From assembly GCA_037951165.1 (NCBI GenBank), contig JBBDHG010000028.1, positions 8,303,001-8,367,000 of the forward strand: a stretch of 64,000 bases of DNA, in the 5' to 3' direction. The notes under the pieces are model-generated. The model made no database searches, was not told the origin of the DNA, and saw nothing but the letters and a program-made list of their open reading frames with translations. Within the stretch, counting starts at the first letter, position 1. Each line of letters begins with the position of its first letter. This stretch comes from Lophius americanus (lineage: Eukaryota > Chordata > Actinopteri > Lophiiformes > Lophiidae). Shown here in pieces: positions 50,201-59,200 of the stretch. A program made the position numbers and the translations under genes.

Positions 50201-53200
50201 TTGAGAGCCATTTCACGTTGTTACTGTGCTACATTGATTGACAAATAGATGATCATACTTATAGTTTAGAACAAGAAATAAGAGAGGAGCACCAAGTGCC
50301 GCTGTCAAATCAAACACAAAGACATACAAAATGTTTAGATGTAAATGGAGATCAGTTGGCGAACTGGATGTACCTCACCAGGCACTAGTTCCCGGTCATA
50401 TTTCTTCCTCGGTAACTAGAGGAATAGTTCAAGAAGAGAAGGAGATGGAGAGAGCTTGCAGCCCCCCCCTGCCAAATTTTACACACTGTACCTTTAAATT
50501 TGCTTCTGTCCATTGCTCATTTGTCCAAATCTCAACAACCAACATCTTAATATTACTAATTATCTTCAAACACTTAACTTGACCTTTAAGCTAATCTCTG
50601 GACCAATTGAAAGATATTGAGTCTTGTGTTCTCGTTACATTTTCTAACACAGCTAAGTGATAAGCTAGACTTTTTGGACTTCTGTAGATGGCTACGTCTA
50701 TGGATATCTAAGAGCTAGAGTCAGTTGATTAGATGGAAATAGGTTGCAGTTCACTTCGAAAACTGCTCATAAATGCAATGCTATGTGATAACTTCCCAAC
50801 CGATGGTGTCCAAACAGTGCTAAAAAGAGCATAAGAAGGTTTGTTTTTATATCTGCATCATTGTAAAATAGGGAATTATTAAATATTTTAACTATATTCA
50901 AAGTAGAGCTACTTTACATCGATCTCAATCATCAAATGTAATAAGAACTAACATCGAAAAGAAAATCAAAAGCATCTGGCTGTATTCCAGCCTGCATTTT
51001 TTTTTTTTTTTGTGTAAAGAAGATGAAAACAACTTTTGGCACCTTTAACATCCACATGAAACTGCACTGCATCGTCTGTCGTCTTGCAGCTGTAATTCCC
51101 TGCATGAGCAGGTGTCGCTGTCTGGATTGTCAGTGTCCTTACGGAGCCCTCTGCCAGCACTTCCTGCCCAGATGCTTCATGTAGTTTTAGTCCATCCTTG
51201 TACCAAGTAACTTGAGCGTTTGGATCTGATATCTCACATCGCAGTGCTATGGGTTCACCAACGTCAACAGACTTGTTCTTCTCAGCCTCGCACAGTCTTA
51301 TGATTCTCACAGGCGAAGCTGGGGATGTTTGAAGTAACATCAAGAGAAAACTGCATCACTTTGACTGATTGAACAAAAATGCGCGTTTCAAACAATAGAA
51401 GAGCAAAACTGCACATCAAGATTAGTCATGCCAATTAATAAGAGCTTAAATAGTTCATAATAAAAGATTTCTTGATGTTATTAGTACTCCAACAAGAGGT
51501 ATATTTGGTTAGGCCGAGATAACTAGGCATTCGAGTTAGGATATGAAGCTAGGGTATTTACTTTCCCGCCTGTCTACAATATTCTTCACCAACCAAGTTT
51601 TACATTGATTACTACAAAAGCTTTAAGAAGAAAATCAAGAAAGCAAATGTAGGTAATTTGTTCAAAATTTCAAGGATTGCAAAAAGCAATCTCTTCATTT
51701 TGTCACAATGTCAACATTGTGCCTGACCATTGTTTTTGGTTTGATAATGCCAACCATTTAAATCACCTTCAACAGCCACCTTATTTGAAGGGACCCTGTC
51801 ACTCCAGTGACTTTCACATGTTGTTGATAGATAGATCTCTTCTGACTGGACAGGAGGTGCCTGCTTGAGGAAGTAAGGCTCTGCCAACTGGATAGACAAT
51901 CCTTGCTGATGGTCAAATGTGCCTTCTGCTTGGTCCTTTGCGGTTGTCACGGAGCAATGGCACTTTGGTTGGACTGCTGTGACCTGCATGGACTGATGTA
52001 GCAGCTCTGGATGGGTAGACACTACTTTCATTGTTTGATACAGGTCCTCTGGTGCAGAACGTTGCAGGTTATATTGATTTTCTAGTTGAACAGTTTGTGC
52101 CTCGTTATGGAAATATAAGTCTGATGACTGAAGGGATGCGTTGCGAAATAAGTCACTGTTTTTTTCAGACTGGACAGTTTTCATCTGTTTGTGTCTATTT
52201 ATCTCCTCTGGTTGGTCACTTACAGTCAATGAGGACGTACAGGGCCCAAGTGAATGGATTATATCAGTTAGTAGACAATCGAAAGGCTCAATAGATAAAC
52301 TAGGGGGTATCTTTATGGAGCTACAGCGCTCCTCTGATGGGACAGTTTTGGTCATTAAGGATTTAAAAGCCTCCTCTGAGCGGGCACTTGCTGTATATAA
52401 TAATGCAGGAGGCTCCTTTGATTGCTGGGATGCTGTATGTGAGGATGTAAAAGGTTCCATTGATTGGAAAGTTGCATTTTGTGATGATCTAAGGGGATGC
52501 CTTGATTGGTTTGTTGCAGTAGTTGAGGGTCTTATGGGTTCTATTGACTCGACAGATGCAGTATTTGAGGGTCTAATGGGTTCTATTGACTGTACAGATG
52601 CAGTATTTGAGGGTATAATGGGTTCTATTGATTGGACAGATGCAGTATTTGAGGGTATAATAGGTTCTATTGATTGGACAGATGCAGTATTTGAGGGTAT
52701 AATGGGTTCTATTGACTGGACAGATGCAGTGCTTGATGATGCAAAGGGTTCCATAGATTGGACTGTTATATTTTGTGAAGATCTAATGGACTGCTTTGAT
52801 TCGACAATTGCATTATGTAAGGAAGCAAATGGCTCCTTTGACTGTGCAGTGATGATACATGGTGATGCAAAGGGTTCCGTTTTTTTGACAGATGCGGTAT
52901 GTGAGGGTATAATGTGTTCCAATGCTTGGACAGTTGCGGTATCTGAGGGTTTAATGGGCTCTGTTGATTGAACGGTTGCCGTATTTGCGCATGTAATGTG
53001 CTCCTTTGATTGGACAGTTGTGGAATGTGAGGGTCTAATGGGCTCTGTTGATTGGACAATGGCTGCATTAGAGGCTATTATAGGCTCTTTTGATTGGACA
53101 TTTGCATTATTTGCACATCTAATATGCTCCATGGTTTTGACAGTTGTAGTATGTGATGGTCTACTGGGCTCCTGTGATAGGACAGTTGCAATATTTGAGG

Positions 53201-56200
53201 ATCTAATGGGCTCCCTTGTTTGGACTGTCTGTTTTTGTGAAAGTCTATTGGGCTTTTTTGAATGAACATTTTCTGTATCTGCGAATGTAAAGGGATCCTT
53301 TAATTGGACAATTGTAATAGGTGAGGATGTAATACATTCCAGAGATTGCCGACATAGAGAAATGGAGGATGTAAAGGGCTCTATTGATTGGACAGTTGCA
53401 GTTTCGGTGGATGTTAAGGGATCATTTGATTGGACAATTGCAGCAAGTGAGGATGTAATAAGTTCCTTAACCTGCACAGTTCCAGTGTTTATGGATGTTA
53501 AGGGGTCTGTACACTGAACTGTTAAAGTATTTGAGGAAGTGAAGGGCTCCGTATAGCGGATAGCTGCCAAATTTGAGGATGTTAAGAGTTCTTTTGACTG
53601 GATGGTAGAAGCACTTGGGGATGTAATGGGCTCCATTGTTTGGACTGTCTCGGTAGGTGTGGGCCTGATGGGCTCTGTTGATTGAATATTTGCACTATTT
53701 GAGAAATTAATGGTCGATTGGATCGATGCACAAGGTGATGCTATAAAAGGGTCCTCAGAATGCCAAGATGAGTTAGAGAACTTGTTTGATTTCAACGTTG
53801 CATTGAGGATAGTATGGGGCTCTGGCTGTACAGTTGAACAAAGTAGGGTTTTACTAAGTTCGGCCTGGACAGTCGTCTTCTGTATTGAGCCATGTAGAAC
53901 TTCTGATTTGACAGTGGATTCTTCTGATTCCACAGATGATGTTTGAGGAAAGTTACAGAACTCCCCTGTCAGCAAGGCAGCCTGCAGGAAACTGTCATGC
54001 TCTTGAGATGGAGCTTCTTCCTGCTGTGTATAGTAAATTAATTCTTCTCCTTGTGATTCTGTGAGTTGTTTATCGTGATCTTGGGGAACAGATTGTATTA
54101 TTGTCGGCTTTATAGAGCAACCTGGAGAATAAGCATTTATAGTTTGTTGATTATCATGCAGCCCATTTGGCTGTTTATCCATAATCCCATCATTCGTATG
54201 TTCATGAGTAGACTGAGAGTTGGGTATATGCCTGGAATGATCTTCATACATCTGGGTTTCTCCTCTCTTGTCACAGGAGTTTCCAGACTTGCATTTTGAG
54301 GACATGTAGTCAACAGGTTGAGGCTCTTCAGTGGATGTCTTCCTCTCTTTGTCAGAGGAGAGCCTTGGCGATGTAGCTATAAGCATTGTGATGTACACAA
54401 AGAAAGGTTTTCAGTGGTTGATGTTCTCAATACTTCTTCTCACAACAGAATGATACATCATTTTGGGTTAGCATGGAGTTATGGGATCATTCATTGCAAA
54501 GACAAACAAGAAGATCGACCAAGCTTTGGTCTAAGATTGAGTTCCTGTATTTACCCCCTTCGACTGATTGCTAGTATTCTTATACCATCAGTCTGTACAC
54601 TACCCAACTTAATCCAAAAAGGCATTTAGATTTTCTTCTCTTTGACAAGAGTTCATTGTCATTGCAACGGTGAGAGGTTCAGGCAGAAATGTAAATGAGA
54701 GGATCTGGTGATGAATATGGCACAAGATGGACTCTGTAAATTGTGAGTTGCTCGTAACAAGCAAAGATGGCTGTTAAATTGAAGAATGATTTTACAAAGA
54801 CAACATATATGTTAGTGTGAAGAGGAGCTGGGCTGCTAATGAACATGTTTAAGAACAAAAAACTGCAGGAAATAAGAGAGAGATTTATATGACTAGGCAG
54901 TTCTCTAAAAAAAAATCTTGCAGATGCCTCAGATGATTGGGCTGAAAAATGTACACCACTATCGTTAGTGGCATCTATGTGCTGAGTTAAGATGGATGAT
55001 TGATGTTGAAATATATCAAATCACCTTGGACATCCACAGAGTATTGGGCGGATGCATCAGCTATCTCATCAATCTCATCACCGTAGTGACGCTGCTCTGC
55101 TGTTTGGACAAAGCCGAAGAGAAAACAATAAGCTGGGTGAAATCTTCATGTCTATAACTACATGCTTGATTGGCAATAGTGCGGGTAAAAAGTGGGACAC
55201 CACCTTTCATGTCCACATTTGACTGTGCATCCTCAAATATTTCACAGCCGAATTCTCCGTTACCAGGCAAGTCATGTGACTGGAAGGGCACCGCTTGGTT
55301 GCTGCGCTGTGATTCACAGTCAGCTTCCCATTTTGGGTAGATCTGAGTTCCATCTTTGTACCAACAGGCTTTGGCAATGGGATCTGAAAGTTCAAACTGC
55401 TGTACAATTGGATTTGGCACTTCAGCAGGCTTGATCTCCTCAACATCAGGACAGAGCTGATATGTTGGTGACGGCTCTATAGACAAGCATTGGGGAAATA
55501 TTTTCAGTGTATATTACCCTGTTTTGTTTTTTTTAAAAGCTGATACAGAAGAATGATTTAAATTGTAAACACATAGAAAGGCAGACATAAAGAGTTAGTC
55601 ATAGCTAAAATAAAGATGTTCACAAAATAAATCACCTGGATGTTTCTCTATTAATTGTGCAACATCTTCTGCTGTTGCACAATAGTACGTCCCAGAGTTT
55701 GAAGGATGAGTTGGTTCAATAACAAGTGTCTCCTTGATGTCTTCTGTTTCAAAATCAGATTCTTTATTAGAATCATATTGTTGATCCATATGCCTTGACA
55801 CCTGGAAAGCAGGGTCTGATGTTTCACAAAGTGGTTCAGGTGAGCATGGAGCTTGAAGTGACACCATGACCTCTGGTGAGGGCGACATCGGCAACGTTGG
55901 AGCTGAAGATAATGGTTCATATTACATTTGCATATTTAATCAGTGTATACTGACACTCTGAGAAATAGACTATTTTTTTAGTTCCGACATACAGTGTACA
56001 AAGCTGTTGTATGATTAGGATGAAGGAGAAAGTGACATTTTCATAGGAGATTTAATTTCATTAGTAAATAAAAAAACAGATACAGCACAACACAAACACC
56101 ACAGACAGACAGATATCTATAGTCTCCATAATCACTCAACAACTGGCCTTAAGGTTCAACAAATTAAAATAGAAATCACCTTTAATATCCACATTGAAGT

Positions 56201-59200
56201 GGATGGTGTCATCAGAGGTCTCACAACTGTACAGCCCTGAGTGCAAAAGCTGAGAAGATGGGATAACGAGTCTCCTCAATGTGCCATTACTCTGTATATC
56301 CCAACCATTCTGTGGGAAGACCTTGACACCATCTTTGTACCAGGAGACAGGCACTGTGGAGTCTGCAACCTCGCACTCCAGCTCCAAAGGTTTGCCCGCT
56401 TCAAGTGATTTGGTTGTGCCGTCGTCAGTGATAGTAGAGTACGTCACTGTTATAGCTAGTATTTGGAATTCAGAACAGCTATATCAAATCAAATCTGTGG
56501 GGATGGATACCTTGTAAAACAATAACCGCTGAGCAGTAAATGAAATGGGCTTGGTAGACTTTGAGTTTAGGTGTCACTAGTCACAAGCAAATGAAATAAT
56601 AGTTACCTAATGCATTAATAGTTTTTTTTCTAAAGTTATATACATGAGAAAATACTTCAAACAGAACAAGCAGGAATTATTAGTGGCATCTAGGAAGAGG
56701 AGATGGGGTTATGATGTTAACGCAAAAGATAAATAGTGTAAATTCACCTTTGATCGCCACTTGAAACTCCATGGTATCATCCTGTGTGGTACATCTGTAC
56801 ACACCCGAGTGGGACAGCTCAGCAGACTGAACAACTAATGTCCTTTTGTTTCCCTCTGAGTGGATTTTTAAGTCAGAGCTTGAAATGAGCTCAATTTCAT
56901 CCTTGTACCAGCAAACGTGGGCCTCGGGATCTGACACCGCACACTGGAGTACAATTGGGCAGCCTGCTTCAATCAACTTGGTCCTCATTGCTTCAGGAAT
57001 TGCTGAGAACTTCACAAGTGGAGCTAGGAATATGTTCAGATCTTACGTTAACCTCATGCCATCCCATTAGAACATGTTTATCCTAATCTATAGGCAGCTA
57101 AATTGCTAACATGCAGTAGTGCAGTAAAAGAGAAAGAGAGCTTAGCTGTGAATTACTGCTAAGAATATTGGCAACAGGACACACAGAAAGTTGTTGTCGG
57201 AGTTAGTTGCAATGAAGAAGAGTGTGTTAATGTGTGACATCGCTTAAAACAAAATAAATCACCTTTGACGTCCACGCTGAATGTGATGGTGTCACCCCTT
57301 GTCTTGCAGCAGTAAAACCCAGAATGGAAAAATTCTGCTGAATGGAGAATCAGCTTTCTTTCCAAGCCTTCAGTGAGAATATCTACTCCAGTCTGAGGAA
57401 GGAGCTTTGACCCATCTTTGTACCATTGCACCTGTGCAGAGGGATCTGAGAGCTCACATCCGAAAACTATGGGGTAGCCTGTGTAGACGGTTATGTTCCT
57501 GACAGCATCTGGAATTGCTGAAAACCTCACAGGCGGGGCTATGGACATTTGAATTTATTTTAGTACTGGTGGTTTTGATAAGTTATAAAGTTATGTTTTA
57601 ATAAGTCAGACATCTGAGAATTAAAATAAGATTTTTTAAATAATGGGGTTAAGTGAAAAAAAAAGTGGTATGTCTCTATGAAGATACCGTATGTAAGAAA
57701 CTCCACTCACCCTCTACTTCCACATTGAACCTGATGACATCATCGATGGCATCACAGCAATAGACTCCAGAGTGTGAGAACTCTGCCGACTGGATGACAA
57801 TTCTTCTCATGGTGCCCTCTGATTGGATATGAAGACCGTCCATTGTTTGCAATTCCACCCCATTCTTGTACCAGTGAACTGGTGCTGCTGGGTCTGACAG
57901 CTCACAGTAGAGAACAATGGGGTTCCCAATTTCTACAAATTTATTACGGTCCATTTCTGACAGGGGTGAAAACTTGACAAGAGGAGCTGCAAATTTTGGA
58001 AAAACATGAAAACCTTTTGTAATTCCAACATGTCTTGTAATTTAGGAAAATAAAAGGAAGATTAGAATGTCTTTCTGATTTGTAGGTGCCAAGCTACTTT
58101 TCAGCATTTGCTATACCTTCTTGTACATAATGTTATTCTGTATTCTGTATTCTGTAATATGCTCTTGCTACTGTAACACTGCGATTTCCCCATTGTGGGA
58201 CTAATAAAGGTTTATCTTATCTTATCTTATCTTATCTTCCAGTTATGAAAGCATAATCAGCAAAACACAAGAGATCTTTGGCTGACCAAGTCACATGTTC
58301 CTGCAAAGTGACCCAAACTCACCTTGAATGTACAGAGCTGCAGAATCCCGGATGCCATAAGCAATAAATGTGATTTCAGCTCCATTGTCCGTATCACGTA
58401 CTCCCCGTATACGAAGTGATTGGTGTGTTCGTGACCGACGCATGGAATAACAGTCATCCTCCTGAAGTTGAGTTCCATTTAAGAACCATGTACCAATAAC
58501 TGAAGCAGAAAGCTCGATGATGAAGAGGGCATCTTGCCCCTCTGGCACCAAGGCATCTTGTAATGGAGCTTGAATTCTGGCCACTGGAACTGGAAAAGAA
58601 AATCAGTTCAAACACGATTACTCAGAAAAAATATCCTCATAGTCGCAGAATTATTTTTGTGTTATTGAACTAACCCAAGTGAACAGCACGAGGGAACTCA
58701 ACATTGTTGCTCTTTCCATATTTGTTTAAACTGCAAATGCGAAATCGATAATCGGCTTCGCATGGTACGCTGTCACCAAGGATCTCCACTGACGTCGCAG
58801 TGTCCGTGGTCAGGCACTGTAGCCATTCCTGTGAGCCAGTGCCCACTTCCTGTCGCTCAAGCACATATCCAGATGGAGGGTTCTTTCTTGTGTCCTGAGC
58901 AGGAACCCACGACAGAAGAGCTGCATTAGCTCGCTCTGTGTTGATCTGCACACCCACTGGACAACTGGGAGGGCAATGTCTGGCAGCTGAAACATAAGAA
59001 CCCATTATGCATTAATGTCCCTTTGCACTGGCATAACTGACATATCTTGATCTCACCATAACAATTATGCAAATATACATTTGAATAGTGACCCTACCTT
59101 TCACTCTCAGCTGAGAGGAGGTCTTGGATCTGCCCACAAGGAAAGTCACAAGGCCAGAGTCTTGGGGCATTGTGTTGACAAATACCAAGATGTGAGTACG

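Larger units (their letters stand above)
47626..51042 (-). other. 3.4-kb intron occupied by nested repeats
   Basis: No exon found. The TTAA-flanked element at 48989-50497 and its inner repeat occupy nearly half. The rest is AT-rich and unassigned. Confidence 0.6.

Noticed and set aside
52031..53265. Long + strand frames (for example 276 codons) with repeated GSIDWTDAVFEG units
   Set aside because: They are the reverse strand of the 42-base coding array; because the unit is a multiple of three, any frame without a stop stays open. The - strand has the longer frame and matching splice sites.
52050..53690. Regularly repeated 42-base units as a CRISPR array
   Set aside because: Copies are head to tail without unique spacers, lie in a vertebrate coding exon and keep an open frame.
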